The notes beneath the pieces were generated by a model that did not search any database, was not told the DNA's origin, and saw nothing but the letters and a program-made list of their open reading frames with translations. Source: Palsa-892 sp035295845 (GTDB taxonomy: Bacteria; Pseudomonadota; Alphaproteobacteria; Rhizobiales; Xanthobacteraceae). From it: a DNA stretch of 64,000 nt. Shown here piece after piece: positions 10,125 to 18,351 of this stretch; the first letter of the stretch is position 1, and each line of letters begins with the position of its first letter. The DNA lies in NCBI GenBank assembly GCA_035295845.1, contig DATGIF010000025.1:46899-110898 (forward strand). Reading direction: 5' to 3'. The position numbers were made by a program, and so were the translations under genes.

Positions 10125-10649
10125 TCAGTCGAGGCCGAGAACGAAGGGCTCCGCCTCGTAGGCGCCGACGCCGAAGCCCATGGTTTCGATCGCAGCGCTC
10201 ATTCGCCCGCCGCGGCCGAGATGGCTGTCGGCAAGCGCCACGAGCCGCCGGTTCGGGTACGCCGTGGGCGATGCGGCGCGCAGGCGCGCCGCGATCTCGG
10301 CCTCGTCGCGGCCGGGCGACAACGCGCAGGCCGCGACGAAGGCCGCCGCCGTCGAGCGGCTGATGCCGGCATAGCAATGCACCACCATCGGCTGTGCGCG
10401 GTCCCAGCGATCGAGGAAGGCCAAGAGCCGTTCCACGTGTTCCTCGTTCGGCGCGATCATGCCGTCCATTTCGTCGGCAATGTCGTCCATTTCGAGCCAC
10501 AGATGATCCTCGGGCCTGATCCCTTGGTTCTTCAGCCCTTCGCGTTCGCGCTTGATCAGTTCCTCGTCGCGCACCAGCGTCACCACGTGGCGCGCGCGCG
10601 ATTTCTCGACGGTTTCCTGCAATCGTGAAAGCGAGCAGACGACGATCAT
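10125..10649 (-). CDS. Tyrosine/dual-specificity phosphatase-like protein
   Basis: A 174-residue cytosolic protein with the cysteine-phosphatase signature HCYAGISRS at residues 91-99 (HCx5R), the catalytic Cys92 and Arg98. A conserved acidic stretch (LEMDDIADEMDG) precedes it and could supply the general acid. The start is the ATG overlapping the stop of the HD hydrolase gene (ATGA), indicating translational coupling; longer in-frame starts run into that gene. The substrate is not predictable. This family is common in alphaproteobacteria beside HD hydrolases. Confidence 0.8.
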   Translation of the reverse strand: MIVVCSLSRLQETVEKSRARHVVTLVRDEELIKREREGLKNQGIRPEDHLWLEMDDIADEMDGMIAPNEEHVERLLAFLDRWDRAQPMVVHCYAGISRSTAAAFVAACALSPGRDEAEIAARLRAASPTAYPNRRLVALADSHLGRGGRMSAAIETMGFGVGAYEAEPFVLGLD

Positions 10650-11257
10650 TTCGGTTGCTTGTTGAGTTCCTGGAATCGCTTGAGGAATCGCCGCTCGGCA
10701 GATTCGGCGTTCCATGGCGCCAGATAGCGCTTCATTGTGACGGCGTCGAGATCAGGCTCTTCCCCGAAAAAACGCCGCGCTTCGCGCTCGGAAAAGCCCG
10801 CGAGTTTCGTCGCTTCGAGATAGGCGGCGCCGCGGTCCGCCGCCTTCACGATCTTCACGAGGGCCGGGGGCCAGACCGGCGGCAGCCCGAAGCGGAGCGA
10901 AATCGCCGACAGGAGCCGCATCTCCACCGGCTTGTAATCGCCGCCGATTACCGCCTTGAACGGGCTGATCGGATCGCCGATCACGTATTCGGGCGCATCG
11001 TGCAGGAGCACGGCGAGCCGCCAGCGGGGGTCGATGTTGGGCGCCGCGCGGCGCGAGATCGTCTCGACCAGAAGCGAATGCTGCGCCACCGAAAAAATAT
11101 GCGGCCCCTCGGTCTGGCCATTCCAGCGCGCGACGCGCGCGAGCCCGTGCGCGATGTCCTCGATCTCGACGTCGAGCGGCGAGGGGTCGAGAAGATCGAG
11201 TCGGCGGCCCGACAGCATGCGCTGCCAGGCGCGGGGCGGAGCGGGACGTGCGGCCAT
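10646..11257 (-). CDS. HD-domain phosphohydrolase (YfbR-like)
   Basis: 203 residues with an HD metal-binding domain: His60 in VAQHSLLV and the doublet His86-Asp87 in LLHDAPEYVIGD, followed by PISPFKAVIG. Proteins of this kind hydrolyse nucleotide monophosphates (YfbR is a 5'-deoxynucleotidase); the exact substrate here is inferred. The ATG overlaps the tag stop by one base (TGATG), and its own stop overlaps the phosphatase start, so three or four genes (ygfZ-tag-HD-phosphatase) form one minus-strand operon. Confidence 0.8.
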   Translation of the reverse strand: MAARPAPPRAWQRMLSGRRLDLLDPSPLDVEIEDIAHGLARVARWNGQTEGPHIFSVAQHSLLVETISRRAAPNIDPRWRLAVLLHDAPEYVIGDPISPFKAVIGGDYKPVEMRLLSAISLRFGLPPVWPPALVKIVKAADRGAAYLEATKLAGFSEREARRFFGEEPDLDAVTMKRYLAPWNAESAERRFLKRFQELNKQPK

Positions 11258-11847
11258 CAGCGCGCCAGCGCCTTGTGCCGGTGGCAATCGACGAGATGGT
11301 CGTTGACCATGCCGACCGCCTGCATGAAGGCATAGACGATCGTCGGCCCGCAGAACTTGAAGCCCTTCTCCTTCAGGTCCTTCGAGATTTTCTTCGACAG
11401 CGGCGTCTCGGCCGGAATCTGGCGCCGCGTCTTGAAGCGATGATCGAGGGGCTTGCCGTCCATGAAGTCCCACAGATAGGCCGAGAAGCCCGGACCCTTC
11501 TCCATCATCTCGAGCCAGGCGCGCGCCGAGGCGACGGCGCCCTCGACCTTCAACTTGTTGCGCACGATGCCCTCGTCCTTCATCAGCGAAGCGATTTTCT
11601 TCTTGTCGTAGCGGGCGATTTTTTCCGGCTGAAATTGCGAGAAGGCGCGGCGGAAATTCTCACGCTTGCGCAAAATCGTGATCCACGAGAGCCCCGCCTG
11701 AAAGCCGTCGAGCACGAGCTTTTCGTACAGCGCGCGGTCGTCATATTCCGGCACGCCCCATTCGGTGTCGTGATAGGCCATGTACAGGGGGTCGCGTCCC
11801 GCCCAGAAGCAGCGGCGGAGCCCGTCGTCGTGCAAAATGACGTTCAT
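11257..11847 (-). CDS. tag: DNA-3-methyladenine glycosylase I
   Basis: Excises 3-methyladenine from alkylated DNA (base excision repair). 196 residues, usual length. The zinc site characteristic of Tag is complete: Cys13 and His26 near the N-terminus, His184 and Cys188 near the C-terminus, with the same spacings as in E. coli Tag. RCFWAG, AYHDTEWGVP, LDGFQAGLSW and KFCGPTIVYAFMQA are diagnostic. The start ATG overlaps the stop of the ygfZ-like gene by four bases. Confidence 0.96.
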   Translation of the reverse strand: MNVILHDDGLRRCFWAGRDPLYMAYHDTEWGVPEYDDRALYEKLVLDGFQAGLSWITILRKRENFRRAFSQFQPEKIARYDKKKIASLMKDEGIVRNKLKVEGAVASARAWLEMMEKGPGFSAYLWDFMDGKPLDHRFKTRRQIPAETPLSKKISKDLKEKGFKFCGPTIVYAFMQAVGMVNDHLVDCHRHKALAR

Positions 11848-12728
11848 GATTTCGCGGCCTCGCCGGGGAAGGGAAATTTCGCCCAGTCGGGTTTGACGAG
11901 CCGGATCGGAACGTTGCCGGCGGAGAGCGTCTCGTTCGCGGCCAATCCTTCTTCCACCCGGTCAAGCCGCACCTTGGCGAGCCCGCGCCCCTCTGCGGTC
12001 GAGCCGAGAAAGCCCGCGGCGCGCTCGCCGATCTTCACCTCGACGCCGGAAAGCGGCGCCGCGTGTTCGTAGGCGATCGGCACGACGCGCGTGCGTACGC
12101 TCGCGCGATGCTCCATGCGCGAGACAACCTCCTGGCCGACGAAGCAGCCCTTGGCGAAATCGACGCCGCCGAGCTGGTCCATGTCCGCCTCGTGCGGGAA
12201 GGTGTCGCCGTAAGTAAAGTCCTGGCCGCCTTCCGGCACGCCGAGCGCAATCCGCCGCTGCTGCCACGCTGCGGCGTCCGCGAGCGCGAAGCCCGCCGCG
12301 CGGAGGGCCGCCTCAGCCCCCTCGGCGGGAAGCACGATCCGCGTGCCGAGTTTCTCGTGGCGGGGATCACGATAGACGAGGCCGAGATCGTCGGACGGCG
12401 CGCCGTCGAGGCTGACCGCGACCGCGAGATCCGGCCGCCGCGCAATTTCGACCTTGGCGCGGAGCTTGTAGAAGCCGAGCCTTTCCGCGAGCGCGCTTTC
12501 GAGCGCGCGCGGCGCGTCGAGAACGAAGCCGCCGCCTTCGTCGTCCGCCACCGCGATCACGATAAAATCGAAGAGGATTTTCCCTTGCGGCGTGAGCAGC
12601 GCCGCAAAGCGCGCCGCGCCCGGCGCGAGCGATTCGACGTCGCTGGTGACCAGCCCTTGCATAAAGTGCCTCGCATCCTCGCCGAGGATGCGGATCACGG
12701 CGCGTTCGGGTAAGAGGGCGGCGCGCAT
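11844..12728 (-). CDS. ygfZ: YgfZ/GcvT-family folate-binding protein (Fe-S cluster maintenance)
   Basis: 294 residues with the YgfZ signature KGCFVGQEVVSR at 193-204, including the conserved Cys that distinguishes YgfZ from glycine-cleavage T proteins. YgfZ uses tetrahydrofolate to help assemble or repair certain Fe-S proteins; NadA and MiaB-type enzymes are typical dependents. The N-terminal LTPQGKILFDF is the usual folate-domain start. The ATG chosen (MRAALLPERA) begins the domain; longer frames upstream overlap the dihydroorotase-like gene's promoter region. First gene of the minus-strand operon. Confidence 0.9.
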   Translation of the reverse strand: MRAALLPERAVIRILGEDARHFMQGLVTSDVESLAPGAARFAALLTPQGKILFDFIVIAVADDEGGGFVLDAPRALESALAERLGFYKLRAKVEIARRPDLAVAVSLDGAPSDDLGLVYRDPRHEKLGTRIVLPAEGAEAALRAAGFALADAAAWQQRRIALGVPEGGQDFTYGDTFPHEADMDQLGGVDFAKGCFVGQEVVSRMEHRASVRTRVVPIAYEHAAPLSGVEVKIGERAAGFLGSTAEGRGLAKVRLDRVEEGLAANETLSAGNVPIRLVKPDWAKFPFPGEAAKS

Positions 12729-12812
12729 GGCCTCTCCTTGCCAAATTCCGCTCCGACACGTAAGGCCGCGCGTGAAAAGGGGCAAGGCCGCGCTTGGCCG
12801 GAAAATCCCGAA

Positions 12813-14153
12813 ATGGCCGAAACCTATGACCTGATCCTCACCGGCGGCACGGTCGTCAATCAGGACGGCGTGGGCAAGCGCGATATCGGCGTGCGCAAAG
12901 GGCGCATCGCGGCGCTGGGCAAGATCGCGAAAAGCGCCGCCGGCGAGCGCGTCGATTGCAGGGGCCTCCACGTCCTGCCGGGCGTCATCGACACGCAGGT
13001 ACATTTCCGCGAGCCGGGCGCGACCCACAAAGAGGATCTGGAAACCGGCTCGCGCGCAGCCGTGCTCGGCGGCGTCACCGCCGTGTTCGAAATGCCGAAC
13101 ACCGATCCGCTCACCGTCGACGCCGTTTCGCTCGCGGATAAAGTGAAGCGCGCGAAGAAGCGCATGCATTGCGACTTCGCCTTCTTCGTCGGCGGCACGC
13201 ATGAGAACGTCGCCGATCTCGCCGAGTTAGAGCGCCTACCGGGCGCCGCCGGCATCAAGGTGTTCATGGGCTCCTCCACCGGCAAGCTGCTCGTCGGCGA
13301 CGACGCGGGCCTCCGCGCGATCCTGAAGGCAATCCGCCGCCGCGCCTCTTTCCACGCCGAGGACGAGCCGCGGCTGCAGGAGCGAAAAAAGTTACGCGTC
13401 GAGGGCGATCCGGCCTCGCATCCGGCCTGGCGCGACGAAACCGCGGCGCTCAAGGCAACGACGCGGCTCGTCGCGATCGCGCGCGAGGCGGGAAAGCGCG
13501 TGCACGTGCTGCATGTCTCCACCGCCGGGGAAATGCAATTTCTCGCCGAGCACAAGGACGTCGCCTCGGTCGAGGTGACGCCGCAGCACCTCACGCTCGC
13601 CGCCCCTGATTGCTACAAGCGCCTCGGCACGCGCGCGCAGATGAACCCGCCGCTGCGCGAGGCGCGTCATCGCGAGGCGCTGTGGTGGGGCGTCGAGAAT
13701 GGCGTCGCCGACATTCTCGGCTCCGACCACGCGCCGCACACGGCCGAGGAAAAAGCCAAGCCTTATCCCGCGAGTCCTTCCGGCATGCCCGGCGTGCAGA
13801 CGCTTCTTCCCGTGATGCTCGACCACGTCAGCAAGGGCAGGCTTTCGCTCGCGCGCCTGGTCGACATGACGAGCGCCGGCCCGCAGCGCTTGTTCGGAAT
13901 CGCCAACAAGGGCCGCATTGCCGTCGGCTATGACGCGGATTTCACCGTCGTTGATCTGAAGCGCAAGGAGACGATCAAGAACAAGTGGATCGGCTCGCGC
14001 TGCGGCTGGACGCCCTATGATGGGATGAAAGTTACCGGCTGGCCGGTCGGCACGTTTGTGCGTGGCGCGCGCGTGATGTGGGAGGGCGAGATCGCGGCGC
14101 CGTCGACGGGCGAAGCGGTGAGATTCCTGGAGACATTAACGCCCTCGTCCTGA
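12813..14153 (+). CDS. Dihydroorotase-like amidohydrolase with a substituted metal His
   Basis: 446-residue amidohydrolase of the class I dihydroorotase type (third step of pyrimidine synthesis). It has the barrel lysine region AAGIKVFMGSS (possible carboxy-lysine), FHAEDEPRL, HVLHVST and the catalytic Asp motif GSDHAPHTAEEK. The first metal motif is D-T-Q-V-H (residues 60-64): the usual first His of HxH is Gln62. It may be an active variant, have another amidohydrolase substrate, or be a partner-type DHOase. The ATG at MAETYDLIL was chosen because the fold begins there. Confidence 0.85.
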   Translation: MAETYDLILTGGTVVNQDGVGKRDIGVRKGRIAALGKIAKSAAGERVDCRGLHVLPGVIDTQVHFREPGATHKEDLETGSRAAVLGGVTAVFEMPNTDPLTVDAVSLADKVKRAKKRMHCDFAFFVGGTHENVADLAELERLPGAAGIKVFMGSSTGKLLVGDDAGLRAILKAIRRRASFHAEDEPRLQERKKLRVEGDPASHPAWRDETAALKATTRLVAIAREAGKRVHVLHVSTAGEMQFLAEHKDVASVEVTPQHLTLAAPDCYKRLGTRAQMNPPLREARHREALWWGVENGVADILGSDHAPHTAEEKAKPYPASPSGMPGVQTLLPVMLDHVSKGRLSLARLVDMTSAGPQRLFGIANKGRIAVGYDADFTVVDLKRKETIKNKWIGSRCGWTPYDGMKVTGWPVGTFVRGARVMWEGEIAAPSTGEAVRFLETLTPSS

Positions 14154-14164
14154 GGGATGAAAAT

Positions 14165-14437
14165 TCACTGCCGGCTCGGCGGCATCGAAAATTCGCCGTG
14201 GCGGATGCGCTCGGCAAGGCCCTCGGCATAGCGGGCGGTGGCTTCCTCGCCATAGGTCGAGACGAGTTCGTTCAGCGCGCTGAAAAGCGCGACCTGCGCC
14301 AGGCAATCGCCGTCGATGCCCTCGAGCCGGGCTTCCGCCCAGGCTTCGGAGAAATAGGCGAGCGCCGCGCGGCGTTCGTCTTCAGAGCCCGAACTTGTCC
14401 GGTCCCCGAGCGATCGGGGCAGGGGAATTGAACGCAA
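14165..14437 (-). CDS. Small conserved alphaproteobacterial protein
   Basis: About 90 residues, from a TTG with GGAGGG six bases upstream (an ATG seven codons earlier is possible). The body (AALAYFSEAWAEARLEGIDG, then LVSTYGEEATARYAEGL) is an amphipathic helical, acidic domain that I recognise only as a conserved hypothetical of Rhizobiales. No signal peptide or enzyme motif. It converges on the dihydroorotase-like gene with an 11-base gap. Confidence 0.6.
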   Translation of the reverse strand: MRSIPLPRSLGDRTSSGSEDERRAALAYFSEAWAEARLEGIDGDCLAQVALFSALNELVSTYGEEATARYAEGLAERIRHGEFSMPPSRQ

Positions 14438-14568
14438 GCCACACCCTCCGCTGTCCATGCGGGTCGAGTGCCCACTTTAAGACATGGATTGGGACCGTCG
14501 TGCGGCAGCTTGGAAAAAGGTTAACGGGCATGCTCCGCGCGGCGGCCCAACCAGACGCTGGGCCCCGC

Positions 14569-15120
14569 TTAATTGCCGTAGCGCGACGCGATGTCGCGCG
14601 AGAGCCGCGCGCCTTCGTCGAGAAAGCGGTGAATGACGAGGTCGGCCGCCGCCGTGCAGTTGCGGTAGGTCTGCTCGTACGCCTGATAGCCGCGGTTGAA
14701 GTTTCCCACCAGCCGGTCGCGGCGGTCGGCGGTCGGCTGTTCGGCTTCAAGCAAGCCCTGCATCTCATCCCGCCACCGCCCCTTTTCCTTTTCGCCGCAA
14801 AGGGGGCCCAGGTAATGCAGCGCGCCGAGAATCTCCGCGAGCCGCGAAAACTCGCCTTCATAAGGCGGCGGCGGAATCTCGGTGGATTTCGCGGCGTCGT
14901 CGGTTTTTACGTCTTTCTTCGTCGCGCCCGGCGTTCCGGGCGGGGTCACGTTCGGCGCGTTCCACGGGCGAAGGGTGTCGAAGACGCCGCCCGGTACGGG
15001 GCGGGCCTGAGAAGGCCGGTAACCGCCGCCGAACCAGGGCATCCAGCCCTGCGCCGCCGCGGGCGCCGGCACAAGTGCCAAGGCGAGGCACCAGAGAAGC
15101 AAGAGAACGAGAACGCGCAT
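14569..15120 (-). CDS. TIGR02301-family exported protein
   Basis: 183 residues. The signal peptide (LVLLLLWCLALALVPAPAAA) is followed by a Pro/Gly-rich spacer and a C-terminal helical domain starting near residue 90 with SRLAEILGALHYLGPLCG, WRDEMQGLL, NFNRGYQAYEQTYRNC and ending IASRYGN. This pattern, with two conserved cysteines, is the TIGR02301 family restricted to Rhizobiales; its function is unknown and a periplasmic location is inferred. An ATG three codons upstream is an alternative start. It lies 53 bases downstream of the Nudix gene on the same strand and is likely co-transcribed. Confidence 0.8.
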   Translation of the reverse strand: MRVLVLLLLWCLALALVPAPAAAQGWMPWFGGGYRPSQARPVPGGVFDTLRPWNAPNVTPPGTPGATKKDVKTDDAAKSTEIPPPPYEGEFSRLAEILGALHYLGPLCGEKEKGRWRDEMQGLLEAEQPTADRRDRLVGNFNRGYQAYEQTYRNCTAAADLVIHRFLDEGARLSRDIASRYGN

Positions 15121-15173
15121 GGCCACCATTTTCGCCGCCGATATGCGCCGGAATGAAGGCGCGGGCAAGCCGC

Positions 15174-15593
15174 CTAGCCGATCAGCTTCTGCGCCGCTTC
15201 GACGATCGGGATGAGGCCTTCGGTGATTTCGTAATCGGAAAGCCGCGCGGGATCGACCCACTCGACCGCGCTCGCCTCGGGTCCGACCGCGGCTTCGCCC
15301 GAGCGCCAGCGGGCGGCGAAAGCGATGATGACGAAATGATCGAAGACATTTCCCTTCTCGTTCCGGAGCACGACCTCGCGATGGCCGGCATAGCCCACGG
15401 CCTCGGCTGTAACACCGGTTTCCTCGCGCAGCTCGCGAATGGCGGCCGCGGCAAGCCGCTCGCCCCATTCGACCGCGCCGCCGGGCAGGCTCCACAGATA
15501 AGGCGGCTTGGCGCGGCGCGCGAGCAGGAGCTTTCCGCCGCGAAAAGTCGCGGCGCTGGCGCAAAGGACGGGGCGAATCATGGTATCGCGCAT
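15174..15593 (-). CDS. Nudix hydrolase
   Basis: 139 residues with a complete Nudix box at about 38-61 (GGAVEWGE, then RELREETGV, matching Gx5Ex7REUxEExGU). Nudix enzymes hydrolyse nucleoside diphosphates linked to another moiety, removing damaged or signalling nucleotides; substrate not predictable. The N-terminus MRDTMIRPVLCASA could also start at the second Met. Divergent from the SRAP gene with 29 bases between the starts, so promoters must overlap. Confidence 0.88.
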   Translation of the reverse strand: MRDTMIRPVLCASAATFRGGKLLLARRAKPPYLWSLPGGAVEWGERLAAAAIRELREETGVTAEAVGYAGHREVVLRNEKGNVFDHFVIIAFAARWRSGEAAVGPEASAVEWVDPARLSDYEITEGLIPIVEAAQKLIG

Positions 15594-15622
15594 GGTCGGA
15601 CAGACCTTTTTAGCACCGAACC

Positions 15623-16312
15623 ATGTGCGGCCGCTTCGCGCTTCATACGAGCCCCGATTATCTTCGTCGCTTGCTCGGCTTCGTCGAGCGGCCGAACTTT
15701 CCCGCCCGCTACAACATCGCGCCGATGCAGCCGGTCGCGCTCGTGCGGATCGAGAACGGCGAACGGCACTTTACGCTCGCGCGCTGGGGCCTCGTTCCAT
15801 CCTGGGTCAAGGACCCGAAAAAATTCGCACTCCTCATCAATGCCCGCGCCGAGGGGATCGCTACGAGGCCCTCGTTCCGGGCGGCGATCCGGCGCCGCCG
15901 CTGTCTCATTCCCGCCGACGGCTTTTACGAGTGGCGGCGCGAGGGCAAGGCAAAGGTGCCGTACTTTATCCGGCGCCGCGACGGCGAGCCGATGGCCTTC
16001 GCCGGAATTTGGGAGACCTGGGCCGACGCCGACGGCGGCGAGATCGATACGGCCGCGATCGTCACTTGCGCCGCGAATGCATCGCTCATGCCGATTCACG
16101 AGCGGATGCCGGCAATCATTCCGCCCGGGGATTTCACGGTTTGGCTCGATGCCGACGAGACGAACTTCAAGGCGGCCACGGCGCTCTTGAAGCGCGCGCC
16201 GGACGATTGGCTCGAAGCCCATGAAGTTTCGCCGCGCGTGAACAAGGTCGCGAACGATGATGCAGAGAACATCGTGCCGGTCGATCGCACGGCGGCGATC
16301 AAAGCCGCCTGA
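15623..16312 (+). CDS. SRAP-domain protein (YedK/HMCES type)
   Basis: 229 residues. Cys2 (after Met removal the N-terminal catalytic Cys, MCGRFAL) covalently caps abasic sites in single-stranded DNA. Other SRAP landmarks are ARYNIAPMQPV, WGLVPSW, NARAEGIATRPSFR, CLIPADGFYEWR and the His in MPIHERMPAI. The family shields abasic DNA at replication forks, and its bacterial members are often SOS-linked. It converges with the GlcD-like oxidase gene (6-base gap). Confidence 0.93.
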   Translation: MCGRFALHTSPDYLRRLLGFVERPNFPARYNIAPMQPVALVRIENGERHFTLARWGLVPSWVKDPKKFALLINARAEGIATRPSFRAAIRRRRCLIPADGFYEWRREGKAKVPYFIRRRDGEPMAFAGIWETWADADGGEIDTAAIVTCAANASLMPIHERMPAIIPPGDFTVWLDADETNFKAATALLKRAPDDWLEAHEVSPRVNKVANDDAENIVPVDRTAAIKAA

Positions 16313-16318
16313 GCCTCT

Positions 16319-17761
16319 TCACAGCACCTTGCCGGGATTGAGAATGCCGGAAGGATCGAGCGCGCGCTTGAGCGCGCGCATGAGTTCGAGTTCGACCGGG
16401 TCCTTCACGCCCGGCAACAGCTCGCGCTTCAAGACGCCGATGCCGTGCTCGGCCGAGATCGAGCCGCCGAGTCTCGCGACGATCGCGTGCACCACTTGAT
16501 TCACTTCTTCCCAGCGGTTGAGAAACGCTTCCCTGTCGGCGCCCGCCGGCTGGCTGACATTGTAATGGATGTTGCCGTCGCCGAGATGGCCGAACGGCAC
16601 CGGCCGCGCGCCGGGAATGAGTTTTTCTACCGCCGCGTCCGCCTCTTCGATGAAGGCCGGCACGCTCGCCACCGGCACCGAGACGTCATGCTTGATCGAA
16701 CCGCCTTCGGGCTTTTGCATCTCGGTGAGGCCGGTGCGGATCCGCCAGAACGCGGCCCGCTGCGCTTCGCTCGCGGCGATCACGGCGTCGGCGGCGATTT
16801 TGCTGGCGATGGCTTCGGTGAGCGCCGTTTCGAGAGCCGCGTGCACGCCTTCGGCCCGCGGCGATGAAATTTCGAGGAGCACGTACCAGGGATGCGGCGA
16901 AGCGAGCGGCGCGCGGCTGCCGGCAAGATGCTTGGTCACGAACTCGATGCCGCGTTGCGCGATCAGTTCGAAGCTCGTCAGCGAGGCGCCGAAGCGCGCC
17001 TGCATGAAATTGAGAAGCGCGAGCGCATCGTTGGGCGAAGCCAGGCCGATGAAGGCGGTTTCGGTCGCCCGCGGCGCCGGAAAGAGCTTCAGCGCCGCGG
17101 CGGTGATGATGCCGAGCGTGCCCTCGGAGCCGATGAAGAGGTGGCGCAAATCGTAGCCGGTATTGTCCTTCTTGAGTTTCCGCAGCCCATGCCAGACGCG
17201 GCCGCCGGCCAGCACGACTTCGAGCCCGAGCACGAGGTCGCGCGCGACCCCGTAGGAAAGCGCCTGCGTGCCGCCGGCATTGGTCGCAAGATTGCCGCCG
17301 ATGGTGCAGCTTCCCTCGGCGCCGAGCGAAAGCGGAAACAGCCGCTCGTGCTTCGCCGCCGTTTCCTGCGCGCGCGCGAGCACGACGCCCGCTTCGCAGA
17401 TCATCGAATTTCCGGCGGCGTCCACTTCGCGGATGCGGTCAAGGCGCGCGGTCGAAAGCACGACCGCGCCCGCGTCGAACGAGATCTGTCCGCCCACGAG
17501 ACCCGTATTGCCGCCCTGCGGCACGACCGGCGTCTTCGTTTCCTCCGCGAGCTTGAGGATGGCGGAAACCTCTTCCGTCGAGGCGGGCTTTAGCACCATC
17601 GCCGCGCGGCCCTCGTAGAGATCGCGCGGCTCGTGCAGGAAGCGCGCCATCTCGCGCGGATCGCGTATCGCGTATTTGTCGCCGACGATTTTCGCGAAGC
17701 GCTCGATCGTCGCGCTCTTCAGCGTTTCTTGCCGCGCGGCTGGTTTCGTGCGGACGTTCAT
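16319..17761 (-). CDS. FAD-linked 2-hydroxyacid dehydrogenase (GlcD / D-2-hydroxyglutarate dehydrogenase-like)
   Basis: 480 residues. FAD_binding_4 (PCMH) domain: VVPQGGNTGLVGGQ, GCTIGGNLATNAGG-type motif (SCTIGGNLATNAGG) and FIGSEGTLGIITAAALKL, then a C-terminal FAD-oxidase domain with PFGHLGDGNIHYNVS and SAEHGIGVLKRELL. The metal/substrate histidines of D-lactate and D-2-hydroxyglutarate dehydrogenases are present in those C-terminal motifs. It oxidises a D-2-hydroxyacid and passes electrons to a membrane or ETF acceptor; the exact acid is inferred. One base separates it from the downstream end of the exported-protein gene. Confidence 0.88.
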   Translation of the reverse strand: MNVRTKPAARQETLKSATIERFAKIVGDKYAIRDPREMARFLHEPRDLYEGRAAMVLKPASTEEVSAILKLAEETKTPVVPQGGNTGLVGGQISFDAGAVVLSTARLDRIREVDAAGNSMICEAGVVLARAQETAAKHERLFPLSLGAEGSCTIGGNLATNAGGTQALSYGVARDLVLGLEVVLAGGRVWHGLRKLKKDNTGYDLRHLFIGSEGTLGIITAAALKLFPAPRATETAFIGLASPNDALALLNFMQARFGASLTSFELIAQRGIEFVTKHLAGSRAPLASPHPWYVLLEISSPRAEGVHAALETALTEAIASKIAADAVIAASEAQRAAFWRIRTGLTEMQKPEGGSIKHDVSVPVASVPAFIEEADAAVEKLIPGARPVPFGHLGDGNIHYNVSQPAGADREAFLNRWEEVNQVVHAIVARLGGSISAEHGIGVLKRELLPGVKDPVELELMRALKRALDPSGILNPGKVL

Positions 17762-17762
17762 T

Positions 17763-18317
17763 TCAGTGCGCGCCGAGCCCGGCGCGATAATCGGCTTCCG
17801 CCGCGTCGATCGCCTTTTGCGCGGCCGCCGTCAACCCGATCATCAGAAAATACGAATTGCCGTCCTTATCCGTATCCTCGCCATAGGCCATCAGCTCATA
17901 GGCCTGCTGCGGGTTGCTCGGATTGACGAAGTGATACACCTGAAAATCCGGCTTGCCGTTCGCGCGCTTTTCGCTCGCGAGCTTCTCGATCTTGCTGTCC
18001 TTCTCGGTGTTCTTCCAGCGCTCGTGCGCGACCTCGATGAATTTTTCCATCGAGCGTTTGTCGGAGTTGTAGGAGACGCGGATGTACATGAGCGCCGGCG
18101 CGTTGCCGAAATTCATTCCCTTCGGCACGTACATGGCAAGGCCGTTCTCTTGTGTTGCTTTCGCATCCAGCACCCAGCCCTGCGGCGGCGTGAACTTCAG
18201 GCGGAAATAGGGATTCAATTGTCCGTCGCCGAACTGGACGAATTTCTCGACTTCGGCGCCCGCGGGCTGGGCGAGCGCCGCGAAGAAAAGGAGCGACAAA
18301 AGCACCGTGGATTTCAT
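17763..18317 (-). CDS. Exported protein of unknown function
   Basis: 184 residues from ATG (MKSTVLLSLLFFAALAQPAG), a clear signal peptide cleaved near AGA/EV. The mature protein has a single beta-rich domain (LKFTPPQGWVLDAKATQE, YIRVSYNSDKRSMEKF, YHFVNPSNPQQAYELMAYGE). It resembles DcrB-like or PsbP-like small periplasmic domains in general shape, but I cannot assign a family. An alternative Met lies six codons upstream. It precedes the hydroxyacid dehydrogenase by one base, so the two are co-transcribed. Confidence 0.65.
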   Translation of the reverse strand: MKSTVLLSLLFFAALAQPAGAEVEKFVQFGDGQLNPYFRLKFTPPQGWVLDAKATQENGLAMYVPKGMNFGNAPALMYIRVSYNSDKRSMEKFIEVAHERWKNTEKDSKIEKLASEKRANGKPDFQVYHFVNPSNPQQAYELMAYGEDTDKDGNSYFLMIGLTAAAQKAIDAAEADYRAGLGAH

Positions 18318-18351
18318 GCGGAGATCATAGCGCATCGGGAGGACCTCGACA

